This document shows, piece by piece, positions 7,026-13,499 of a DNA stretch of 13,499 bases. The translations under genes were made by a program, and so were the position numbers. Each line of letters starts with the position of its first letter. The stretch's first letter is position 1. The notes under the pieces are model-generated. The model was given only the letters and a program-made list of their open reading frames with translations. It was not told the origin of the DNA and did no database searches. This DNA is from Trueperaceae bacterium (GTDB lineage Bacteria > Deinococcota > Deinococci > Deinococcales > Trueperaceae): positions 1 to 13,499 of the forward strand of contig SKMG01000389.1 of the NCBI GenBank assembly GCA_007121175.1, written 5' to 3'.

Positions 7026-7982
7026 ATGAAGCGTATGTTGACACTGCTCGCCGCCCTCGCACTCGCCGGTGCCGCCCTGGCGCAGGCCTTCCCCACCCGC
7101 CCCATCACCTTCACAGTGCCGTGGTCGCCCGGCGGCGGCACCGACACCGCCTCGCGCACGCTCGCGGCGATGCTCAACGAAGGGCTCGGCGTGACCGTCA
7201 ACGTCGTCAACCGCACCGGCGGCGGCGGCGTCGTCGGACACCTCGCGCTGGCGCAGGCGCAGGCCAACGGCTACACGATCGGTGCCATCACGGTCGAGAT
7301 CACCATGCTGCCGCACATCGGCCAGACGGATCTCACCTACGAGGACTACACCCCGCTGGGCCTGATGATCAACAACCCCTCCGCGGTCAGTGTGCGGGCC
7401 GACGCGCCCTGGGAGACGCTCGACGAGTTGCTCGAGCACATCCGCGCCAATCCCGGCGAGCTGCAGGCCTCCGGCACCGCCATGGGGGGCATCTGGGATC
7501 TCGCGCGCATCGGCATGCTCGACGTTGCGGGGATCGACCCCGACGCCATGCCGTGGGTTCCGAGCCAGGGCGCCGCGCCGGCGTTCCAGGAGCTCTTGGC
7601 CGGCGGCGTCGACGTGGTAACGGCCGCGCTGGCCGAGGCCGCGCCGCTGATGCAAGCCGGTGAAGTGCGCGTGCTGGGCGTGATGGCGCCCGAGCGCATC
7701 GGCCGCTTCCCCGACGTCCCTACCCTCACCGAGCTCGGGCTGGAATGGAGCATCGGTGGCTGGGCCGGCGTGGCCGCGCCCGCGAACATCCCTGACGAGG
7801 TGCGCGCCGTGCTGGCCGAGGCGATCGAGGAAGCGATGGCGTCGCCCGAGTTCGTCGACCCGCTGACGCAGGCCGGTTTCACCCTCCAGCCGATGAACGC
7901 CGACGAGTTCTCGACGTTCGTCCAGACACAGCACGAGGTCAACGGCCGCCTGCTGCGGCTTGCCGGCGTGGTCGAGGACTAG
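7026..7982 (+). CDS. tctC: Tripartite tricarboxylate transporter substrate-binding protein (TctC/Bug family)
   Basis: Periplasmic solute-binding protein that captures a carboxylate and delivers it to the TctAB membrane proteins. The 318-aa product starts with a signal peptide (MKRMLTLLAALALAGAALA, likely cut after residue 19); there is no lipobox Cys. The mature start QAFPTRPITFTVPWSPGGG (20-38) is typical of Bug proteins, followed by NRTGGGGVVGH (62-72), one of the ligand-binding loops. AGGAGG at 7011-7016 lies 9 nt before the ATG. In-frame sequence upstream, from 6933, lacks such a site and would disrupt the signal peptide. Bug proteins bind diverse di- or tricarboxylates, aromatic acids or sugar acids; the ligand is not known here. 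It is first of three tightly packed transporter genes. Confidence 0.93.
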   Translation: MKRMLTLLAALALAGAALAQAFPTRPITFTVPWSPGGGTDTASRTLAAMLNEGLGVTVNVVNRTGGGGVVGHLALAQAQANGYTIGAITVEITMLPHIGQTDLTYEDYTPLGLMINNPSAVSVRADAPWETLDELLEHIRANPGELQASGTAMGGIWDLARIGMLDVAGIDPDAMPWVPSQGAAPAFQELLAGGVDVVTAALAEAAPLMQAGEVRVLGVMAPERIGRFPDVPTLTELGLEWSIGGWAGVAAPANIPDEVRAVLAEAIEEAMASPEFVDPLTQAGFTLQPMNADEFSTFVQTQHEVNGRLLRLAGVVED

Positions 7983-7983
7983 C

Positions 7984-8433
7984 GTGGAGCGGCCCCGGGT
8001 GTCCGATGTCGTGTTCGGCGCGGCCTTCGCCCTCGCCGGGATCCTGATCTGGGTCGAGACGCGCGGTTTCCCGACGCTGCGTGACGGACACCCGGGGCCG
8101 GCGCTCTTCCCCGGCCTCGTGTCGATCGCCCTCGCCATCTGCGGCGCGGCACTGCTGGTCGGCGGCCTGCGGCAGCCCCGGCGGCTCGCCGCGGAGTACC
8201 GCAGCCTCAGCGTGCCGATCGCTCCCTTGTCGAGGGTAGCGCTGGTCGTCGTCTTGGGGCTCCTCTACCCGCTGCTGCACGCCCAGATCGGCTTCGTGCC
8301 GACCTCGGCCGCGCTGATCTTCGGCGTTGCCGTCGTCTTGCGCGCCAACCTCCTGGTGGCGGCGGTCACGACCGCGGCGAGCACCGCGATCATCTACTAC
8401 GCCTTCACCCGAGCGCTCGGAGTGCCGCTGTGA
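7984..8433 (+). CDS. tctB: Tripartite tricarboxylate transporter small membrane subunit (TctB)
   Basis: Small inner-membrane subunit that pairs with TctA. The GTG start lies one nt after the tctC stop and gives 149 aa with four or five hydrophobic helices (roughly 8-25, 41-61, 84-100 and 103-140, the last probably two). The N-terminal HPGPALFPGLVS motif (36-47) is characteristic of TctB. Sequence conservation in this family is low, but order and size fit. The gene ends in GTGA, so its stop overlaps the tctA start by 4 nt, indicating translational coupling. Confidence 0.9.
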   Translation: MERPRVSDVVFGAAFALAGILIWVETRGFPTLRDGHPGPALFPGLVSIALAICGAALLVGGLRQPRRLAAEYRSLSVPIAPLSRVALVVVLGLLYPLLHAQIGFVPTSAALIFGVAVVLRANLLVAAVTTAASTAIIYYAFTRALGVPL

Positions 8434-9905
8434 CCGAACTCTTCACCTGGCCTGCCCTGGTGGCCCTGGCGGCCGGCGGTCTGTACGGCGCCGTGTTCGG
8501 CTCCGTCCCGGGCCTGACCGCGACCCTGGCCGTGGCGCTGTTCATCCCGATCGCTTTCTTCCTCGATCCGATCCTGGCGCTCCCCGCCATCATCTCGATC
8601 TCGGCGGTCGCAATCTACGCCGGCGACGTCGGCTCGGTCATCGCCAAGATCCCCGGCACGCCGGCGTCGGCGGCCTACGTCGAGGAGCTGCACGGGCTCT
8701 CGCGCCGGCGCGGGCCCGGCTACGGACTCGGTATCAGCGCCATGGGTAGCGCCGTGGGCGGCATCATCGGCACGGCGCTGCTGATCTTCAGCGCCACCAG
8801 CCTCGCGGCAGTCGCCAAGAACTTCTCTTCGTTCGAGTATTTCTGGATCGCCGTGCTCGGCCTCACCGCCGGCATCTTCGCCTCGAGCGGCTCGTCGCTC
8901 AAGGCGCTCGTATCGCTGCTCATCGGCGTGATGTTCTCGACCGCGGGCATCGATCCCACGCTCGGCTATGCCCGCTTCGACTTCGGCAACCCGAACCTGC
9001 TCGGCGGGCTCAACTACATCGTCGCGATGATCGGCCTGTTCGGCTTCAGTGAAGTGCTGCAGAACGTCTTCGCCCGGGGCGAGGTGGCCGGCACCATGCC
9101 GGCCGACAAGGGCGCGCCGCTGCGCCAGTTCTTCGTCCGGCCGGTGCTGCTGATGCTGCGCAACAAGCTGCTGGTCGTGCGGTCGTCGCTGATCGGGACC
9201 TTCGTCGGCTTCCTGCCCGGCGCCGGGGCCGACATCGGCGCGTGGGTGGCGAGCTCCTTCGAGAAGCTCTCCGGCCGCCGCGGCGACGCCGATACCGAGG
9301 AGGAAGACCGCGTGGTGCTCGCGGGTACCAGCAGCAACAACGCAGCGGTCGCGAGCGCCTGGATCCCGGCGCTGTCTCTGGGGTTGCCCGGCGACACGGT
9401 TACGGCCATCGTGTTGGGCGTGTTCATGATGAAGGGCATCACGCCGGGGCCGATGCTGTTCGAGCAGCAGGCGACGCTGGTGTGGTCGCTGTTCGGCGCC
9501 TTCCTCATCGCCAACCTCGTGCTGCTGCCGCTGTTCGGCTTCCTGACCGCACGGATCGCCACCGTCGTGGTGCGCATCCCACTGAACTTGCTGCTCGGCG
9601 TCATCGCCGGACTCTGCGTGGTCGGCGCGTATGCCATCAACAACAACCCGTTCGACGTCTTCGTGATGGTCGCGATGGGCGTGTTCGCGTTCCTGCTGCG
9701 CATCGGCGGCTTCCCGCTGGCGCAGGTGGTGCTCGGCATGGTGCTGGGCCCGATCCTCGAGCAGAACTTCATGGTCAGCGCCATCAAGTCGCGCTGGGAC
9801 CTCATGGCGTTCTTCGACCGGCCGATCGCGATCGGCCTGATGATCGGGACCGTCATCGTCATCGCCATCGGCGTCCGCATCAAGGCCCGCGCCGCGCGCG
9901 CCTAA
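8430..9905 (+). CDS. tctA: Tripartite tricarboxylate transporter large membrane subunit (TctA)
   Basis: The 12-helix-type permease of the TTT system, 491 aa, close to the usual 500. It uses ion gradients to import the carboxylate bound by TctC (family knowledge). Family motifs: GAVFGSVPGLTATLAVAL (20-37), IPGTPASAA (73-81), FLPGAGADIGAW (252-263), GTSSNNAAVASAWIPALSLG (292-311) followed directly by LPGD and later KGITPGP. The GTG start shares four bases with the tctB stop. The gene ends in TAA. Nothing is truncated, so the transporter set is complete. Confidence 0.95.
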   Translation: MTELFTWPALVALAAGGLYGAVFGSVPGLTATLAVALFIPIAFFLDPILALPAIISISAVAIYAGDVGSVIAKIPGTPASAAYVEELHGLSRRRGPGYGLGISAMGSAVGGIIGTALLIFSATSLAAVAKNFSSFEYFWIAVLGLTAGIFASSGSSLKALVSLLIGVMFSTAGIDPTLGYARFDFGNPNLLGGLNYIVAMIGLFGFSEVLQNVFARGEVAGTMPADKGAPLRQFFVRPVLLMLRNKLLVVRSSLIGTFVGFLPGAGADIGAWVASSFEKLSGRRGDADTEEEDRVVLAGTSSNNAAVASAWIPALSLGLPGDTVTAIVLGVFMMKGITPGPMLFEQQATLVWSLFGAFLIANLVLLPLFGFLTARIATVVVRIPLNLLLGVIAGLCVVGAYAINNNPFDVFVMVAMGVFAFLLRIGGFPLAQVVLGMVLGPILEQNFMVSAIKSRWDLMAFFDRPIAIGLMIGTVIVIAIGVRIKARAARA

Positions 9906-9932
9906 CGTCGCGACACGCTCCACGGCTGGCGA

Positions 9933-9953
9933 CGGCGGCGATGCGCGCCGCCG
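9933..9953 (+). terminator. GC-rich hairpin after tctA
   Basis: CGGCGGCG (9933-9940) and CGCCGCCG (9946-9953) form a perfect 8-bp stem with a 5-nt ATGCG loop, 28 bp after the tctA stop. No T-run follows, so an intrinsic terminator is possible but unproven. The rest of the 134-bp gap (9906-10039) shows no clear promoter; TAGGTT at 9978-9983 is a weak -10 candidate. Confidence 0.4.
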
Positions 9954-10039
9954 ACACGGCCGCGCGGTCGCGTCGGCTAGGTTGGGGGTAGGCAGACACC
10001 CCACCGGCTCGCGGTCACGAAGGTGACGAAGGACTCGAG

Positions 10040-12382
10040 ATGGACAACCGGCAGCGCTACCTGGGACTCGCTACGCTCGTCGTGCTCGTCGCGCTCGTCG
10101 CCTGCGGCGCGCCGAGCCCGACTACCCATTCTCTCGACGTCGCCATGTTCGGCACCGGCGTGGGCACGGTCACGAGCAACCCGCCAGGCATCGACTGCGG
10201 CGAGGAGTGTCGGGCGAGCTTCGCGGCCAGTAGCACGGTGACGCTGATCGCCTCGCCGGCCGACGGCAGCGTCTTCGTCGGCTGGTCTGGGTGTGACAGC
10301 GTCGACGGCGAGGTATGCACCGTGGCCATGTCGAGCAATCGCTCGGTCACGGCGCGCTTTTCGCTCGACGAGCCCACCACGTACACTTTGACGGTCTCGA
10401 ATCTCGGAACCGGCAGCGGCACGGTGAGCAGCATCCCGCCAGGCATCGACTGCGGCGACGACTGCCAGGCGAGCTTCGTAGCCGGTGAGGTGGTCGTGCT
10501 CGAGGCGCTGCCCGCGCCGCACAGCTACGTCGCGAGCTGGTCTGGCTGCGCCAGCATCGACGGCAACCTCTGCAGCGTCGCGATGACGACCGAGCGCAGC
10601 GTCAGCGTCAGCTTCATGGCCGACGCGCCCCAGACCGGCGCCATTGGCGGAACGCTGATCTTCCCCGGCGTGATCGGTGTGCAGCGCTCGGCGGACGCGC
10701 TCGGGCCCGGCCGGACCGAACCCTCGCCGAGCTCGTCTCGAGTGCGGGTCGTGCCGGGAGAGATCGTCGTGCGGTTCGCGCCAGGCGCACCGCAGGTCTT
10801 CGGCACCATGCGCGTGGCGAACGTGACGCTGTCGCTGGCGCGGCGCCTCGCCGCTGCAGGGCTGGAGCTGTACCGCGCCGCGGGACTGTCCGAGGAGGAG
10901 ACCCTCGCGCTCGTTGCGGCGCTGCGCGCGCGGAGCGACGTGCTCGACGCCTTCCCGAACTGGGTGCTGAGCCCGCTCGCGACGCCCGATGACGAGTTCT
11001 TCGAGCTCCAGTGGCACTACGGGGCCATCGACCTGCCCGCCGCGTGGGACATCGAGGACGGAACGAGCCGCAGCGTGGTCGTCGCAGTCGTCGACACCGG
11101 CAGCTCGCGGCACCCGGACCTGCAGGCCAACCTGCTGCCCGGCTACGACTTCGTGGACGACGATGCCGACGCGACCGATCTCGGTGGGCTCACCAACTAC
11201 CACGGCACCCACGTCGCCGGCACGGTGGCCGCCGTGACCAACAACGCGATCGGCGTCGCCGGCGTGAACTGGGGCGCGAGAGTGGTACCGGTCCGGGTCA
11301 TCGGAGCGACCGGTCACGGCACCATGGTCGACGTCATCGACGGGATCATCTGGGGCGCCGGCAACCCTGCGGCCGAACCCGGACTGCCACCGAACCCGCA
11401 TCCGGCTCAGGTCGTCAACATCAGCGTCGGCGGCAACATCGGCGAGGCCTGCCCCCTGACGCTCGACTTCACCTTCGGCCAGCTCATCGACAGCGGTGTG
11501 GTGCTGGTCGCGGCGGCCGGCAACGACGGCGGCGACGCCCGGCACGTCTTCCCCGCGAACTGCGAGAACGTGATCGCGGTGGGCGCCACCGGACCGACGA
11601 ACCGGCGCGCGCCCTACTCCAACTACGGCGCCGTGATCGACCTCATGGCGCCAGGCGGCGACACCTCCAAGAGCATCGACATCGGCGGCGAGCGGATCTT
11701 CGCCGGAGTGCTCAGCACCACGACGACCGATTCCACCGATCGATACGGCTACGGCACCTTCCAGGGAACCTCGATGGCGGCGCCGCACGTGTCCGGCGTG
11801 GCGTCCCTGATGCTCGCCGCCGATCCCGAGCTGACCGTCGACGAGGTCCGGACGCGGCTCGCGGCCAGCGCCCGGCCGCTCGACGCTGCCGCTTGCGAGC
11901 GTCCGTCCGGCGCGGACTGCGGGGCGGGCCTGATCGACGCCGCAGCCGCCCTGAGCGTCGACCCAGTCGATCCGACGCCGCCGCCGGTCGAGCCGCCGCC
12001 GCCAGTGGAGCCGCCTCCGGAACCGATCGAGGTCCCCACCTACGTCGTCGCCTTCTACTGCGTAGCCCGCGGCACCGACCCCTGCTTCGAGTTCGACTTC
12101 GAGCGGACTGGCGAGCTGGTGGTGCCGACGAACTCCAACGAGGTGCCCTACACCGTCACCGGGCTCGAGCCCGGTACCTACCTGGTGGCTGCCTGGCAGG
12201 ACCTCGACCAAGACCTGGTGGTCGACCCGGGCGAGCCGTTCGGCCAGCACCCCGAGCTGATCGACATCGCGCCGGGCGAGTTCCGGACCGGCGTCGAGAT
12301 CCACATGGAGCCGTTCACCATCTCAGGCGTAGGCGAGCCTGCGCTGCACGAGTCGTTGCAGCAGTTCCTGTCGCAGCCGTAG
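10040..12382 (+). CDS. Subtilisin-like (S8) serine protease lipoprotein with N-terminal Cys-rich repeats
   Basis: Exported serine endopeptidase of 780 aa. A lipobox signal (hydrophobic stretch, then LVAC, Cys22) predicts a membrane-anchored lipoprotein. Two tandem repeats (about 31-110 and 116-195) resemble the divergent InlB-type B-repeat; each has four Cys in identical spacing (53/57/85/93 and 138/142/170/178). Residues 238-310 look like an I9-type propeptide (VPGEIVVRFAPG through LDAFPNWV). The catalytic domain shows Asp352 in VVDTGSS, His388 in YHGTHVAGT, Asn495 in AAAGND (oxyanion hole) and Ser578 in GTSMAAPHVSG. A Pro-rich linker (645-664) leads to a C-terminal domain with a calcium-loop-like DLDQDLVVDPGE (721-732). 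GAAGG at 10028-10032, 7 nt before the ATG, supports the start. All catalytic residues are present, so it should be active. The substrate is unknown. Confidence 0.93.
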   Translation: MDNRQRYLGLATLVVLVALVACGAPSPTTHSLDVAMFGTGVGTVTSNPPGIDCGEECRASFAASSTVTLIASPADGSVFVGWSGCDSVDGEVCTVAMSSNRSVTARFSLDEPTTYTLTVSNLGTGSGTVSSIPPGIDCGDDCQASFVAGEVVVLEALPAPHSYVASWSGCASIDGNLCSVAMTTERSVSVSFMADAPQTGAIGGTLIFPGVIGVQRSADALGPGRTEPSPSSSRVRVVPGEIVVRFAPGAPQVFGTMRVANVTLSLARRLAAAGLELYRAAGLSEEETLALVAALRARSDVLDAFPNWVLSPLATPDDEFFELQWHYGAIDLPAAWDIEDGTSRSVVVAVVDTGSSRHPDLQANLLPGYDFVDDDADATDLGGLTNYHGTHVAGTVAAVTNNAIGVAGVNWGARVVPVRVIGATGHGTMVDVIDGIIWGAGNPAAEPGLPPNPHPAQVVNISVGGNIGEACPLTLDFTFGQLIDSGVVLVAAAGNDGGDARHVFPANCENVIAVGATGPTNRRAPYSNYGAVIDLMAPGGDTSKSIDIGGERIFAGVLSTTTTDSTDRYGYGTFQGTSMAAPHVSGVASLMLAADPELTVDEVRTRLAASARPLDAAACERPSGADCGAGLIDAAAALSVDPVDPTPPPVEPPPPVEPPPEPIEVPTYVVAFYCVARGTDPCFEFDFERTGELVVPTNSNEVPYTVTGLEPGTYLVAAWQDLDQDLVVDPGEPFGQHPELIDIAPGEFRTGVEIHMEPFTISGVGEPALHESLQQFLSQP
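10180..10458 (+). repeat. Tandem domain repeat with a 24-nt exact DNA match
   Basis: Bases 10180-10203 and 10435-10458 are identical, offset by 255 nt (85 codons), inside the two N-terminal repeats of the protease gene. The shared block encodes PPGIDCG and part of the next codon. It indicates internal duplication, or recent gene conversion, of the repeat. Confidence 0.8.
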
Positions 12383-12393
12383 CCCTGGCGCGT

Positions 12394-12430
12394 CCGGCCC
12401 GTACCCGGGCGGCAGGGCGGTGAGGGCCGG
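12394..12430 (+). terminator. Possible terminator hairpins after the protease gene
   Basis: CCGGCCC (12394-12400) pairs with GGGCCGG (12424-12430). A competing small hairpin, GCCCG (12397-12401) with CGGGC (12406-12410), overlaps its left arm. The first stem starts 12 bp after the stop codon. There is no T-run, so the call is weak. Confidence 0.3.
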
Positions 12431-12482
12431 GCCTGGCCGGCGCGGCAGTGATCCTGGCGGGCCCGTGTTCCCCGCGACCCGG

Positions 12483-12488
12483 TACGAT
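12483..12488 (+). promoter_or_regulatory. TANNNT -10 box directly before the LRR gene (leaderless start candidate)
   Basis: TACGAT lies 6 nt before the ATG at 12495, the spacing expected if transcription begins at the start codon itself. No Shine-Dalgarno site is present upstream. This arrangement is common in Deinococcus. No clear -35 box is seen. Confidence 0.4.
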
Positions 12489-12494
12489 GCACCC

Positions 12495-13499
12495 ATGCAA
12501 CGGTACGGATCCTGGCTCGCTCTCACGGTCGTGATGGCGCTCCTGACGGCGTGCGCTCCCGTGGTGACGGCCCCGGTACGTGGCCTGGAGCACTGCCCAG
12601 CGCCCGACGCCAGCATCGAGTTCGCCGACGGCGGGCTCGCCGCCGCGATCCAGACAGCACTCGACCTGGACGCTCCCACCGTCAGCTGTCGCGAGCTCGC
12701 CCGGCTGCGGCGCCTCAACGCCAACGGGCTGGGCATCAGCGACCTGAGCGGTCTCGAATACGCCGTCAACCTCACGCGCCTGGACCTGCGCGCGAGCGAG
12801 GCCACAGACCTCTCGCCGATCGGCGCTCTCCCCCGCCTCGCCCGCCTCGACCTCCTCGGCGGCAGCGTCAGCGACCTGACGCCGCTCACTGGGCTGGGCG
12901 CGCTGACGAGGCTGGAGCTGCGCCGGACCGCCGTGTCAGACATCTCGCCGCTGGCGTCCATGAGCCGCCTACAGTATCTCGACCTGCGCAACCTCGACCT
13001 CGAGGACATCGCGCCGCTCGCGCGCCTCGAAGCCATCGAGACGCTGCTGCTCGAAGGCAACCGCATCTCGTCGCTCGAGGCCCTCGCCGGTCTGGAGCGA
13101 CTCGAGTCCCTCAACCTATCGGGCAATGTCGTGTCCGACGCCGGGCCGTTGCGGCAGCTCGTGGCGCTGCGCAGCCTGAACCTGCGTGGGAACGAGCTCG
13201 ACGACCTGACCTTCGCGTTCTTGCTGCCTCGCCTCGAAAGCCTCGACCTGCGCTCGAACCAGATCAGCGACGTCGCTGCGCTGGTCGGGCTCGAGACGCT
13301 CCGTACGCTGCTGCTCGGACGCAACCAGATCGACGACGTCAGAGCGCTCGAAGGGCTGGTCCGGCTCGAGCGCCTCGATCTCGAGCGCAACCTGGTCGCC
13401 TCGATCGAGCCTCTGCGCCCACTCACCGCGCTCGTGAACCTGAACCTCAGCCGTAACCAGGTCACCGACCTCACGCCGCTCGCACACCTCACCGAGCTC
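12495..13499 (+). CDS. Leucine-rich-repeat lipoprotein, internalin/SDS22-like (3' end outside window)
   Basis: Predicted surface lipoprotein: the signal peptide ends in the lipobox LTAC with Cys20. A short cap region (21-70, with Cys34 and Cys65) precedes leucine-rich repeats. Twelve repeats of exactly 22 residues run from residue 71 to 334 without a single insertion or deletion (consensus LxxLDLRxNxISDLxPLxxLxx, written with x for variable). This is the SDS22/internalin-A class, which forms a curved solenoid for binding proteins. The frame is open to the right edge, so 335 codons are visible and the C-terminus is missing. The start has no Shine-Dalgarno site but has a TANNNT box 6 nt upstream. 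The ligand is unknown. LRR lipoproteins of this type occur in many free-living bacteria, so no virulence role should be assumed. Confidence 0.9.
   Translation, partial: MQRYGSWLALTVVMALLTACAPVVTAPVRGLEHCPAPDASIEFADGGLAAAIQTALDLDAPTVSCRELARLRRLNANGLGISDLSGLEYAVNLTRLDLRASEATDLSPIGALPRLARLDLLGGSVSDLTPLTGLGALTRLELRRTAVSDISPLASMSRLQYLDLRNLDLEDIAPLARLEAIETLLLEGNRISSLEALAGLERLESLNLSGNVVSDAGPLRQLVALRSLNLRGNELDDLTFAFLLPRLESLDLRSNQISDVAALVGLETLRTLLLGRNQIDDVRALEGLVRLERLDLERNLVASIEPLRPLTALVNLNLSRNQVTDLTPLAHLTEL
12705..13496 (+). repeat. Twelve 66-bp coding repeats (LRR array)
   Basis: Period 66 bp, degenerate at DNA level but exact in length for all twelve units, encoding the 22-residue leucine-rich repeats. 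The array continues past the window edge. Confidence 0.85.

Noticed and set aside
6498..8138. A 546-codon minus-strand open frame across the aldolase end, tctC and tctB
   Set aside because: It spans three well-supported plus-strand genes and the intergenic gap, with an Arg/Gly/His-rich shadow composition.
8397..10004. A 535-codon minus-strand open frame opposite tctA
   Set aside because: Its Asp/Glu/His/Arg-rich product mirrors the hydrophobic codons of a membrane protein and carries no domain signal.
10388..10393. TTGACG box that could be a -35 element
   Set aside because: It lies inside the second protease repeat with no -10 box at a proper distance.
9977..12304. A 775-codon minus-strand open frame opposite the protease gene
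   Set aside because: It is rich in Arg, His, Asp, Val and Ala with no domain or signal, and it lies fully antisense to a gene with an intact catalytic triad. High GC content makes such open antisense frames common.
12551..13456. A plus-strand frame of 301 codons inside the LRR gene
   Set aside because: Its product is an Arg/Pro/Ala-rich string, while the neighbouring frame from 12495 encodes a signal peptide and twelve regular leucine-rich repeats.
12705..13496. 66-bp periodicity as a CRISPR or satellite array
   Set aside because: The units differ at DNA level and keep one reading frame with leucines in fixed places, so this is a protein repeat.

Overview
The window is dense, high-GC bacterial DNA (about two thirds G+C or more by eye) with ten protein-coding genes, two of them cut by the window edges. 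Short promoter-like sequences, GAAGG/GGAGG ribosome sites, stop-start junctions of 1 or 4 nt and lipobox signal peptides all point to a bacterium. One signal peptide ends in ALAQ, and one gene has a TANNNT box directly before its ATG, as in the leaderless genes of Deinococcus. Together with the Cys-bearing repeats of the secreted protease, this makes a Deinococcota/Truepera-like host a reasonable guess. It is only a guess: no rRNA or other marker gene is present. I see no tRNA, rRNA, CRISPR, insertion sequence or phage gene.

Layout. (1) 1-479: the end of a sugar ABC-transporter permease. (2) 631-4112: a tight three-gene operon encoding a serine-palmitoyltransferase-type PLP enzyme, a large GNAT-fold acyltransferase and an NAD(P)-dependent epimerase/reductase. 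This is the enzyme set described for bacterial ceramide synthesis (spt, bcerS, cerR), and it lies in the proposed reaction order. It is the most interesting system in the window. (3) 4109-5734, minus strand: an L-fucose/L-arabinose isomerase-like protein whose stop codon overlaps that of the reductase inside one CTAG. (4) 5735-5966: a divergent control region with a strong hairpin, a TGTGGT-N4-ACCACA inverted repeat and a promoter-like TTGACA/GATGAT pair. (5) 5967-9905: a DapA/NanA-family aldolase or dehydratase, then a complete tripartite tricarboxylate transporter (TctC, TctB, TctA). With the isomerase this looks like an uptake and catabolism module for a sugar or sugar acid. (6) 10040-12382: a subtilisin-like lipoprotein protease with two Cys-rich N-terminal repeats, a propeptide-like segment, a Pro-rich linker and a C-terminal domain carrying a calcium-loop-like motif. 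(7) 12495 to the right edge: an LRR lipoprotein with twelve 22-residue repeats in exact register.

How they work together. Genes 2-4 would take serine plus an acyl thioester to a 3-keto long-chain base, N-acylate it and reduce it, giving a ceramide-like lipid for the envelope. The isomerase, the aldolase and the TctABC transporter share a divergent promoter region and are probably controlled together. The two surface lipoproteins at the right end are neighbours, but nothing seen shows a functional link between them. No gene-free stretch exceeds 300 bases; the gaps are 151, 232, 141, 134 and 112 bp.
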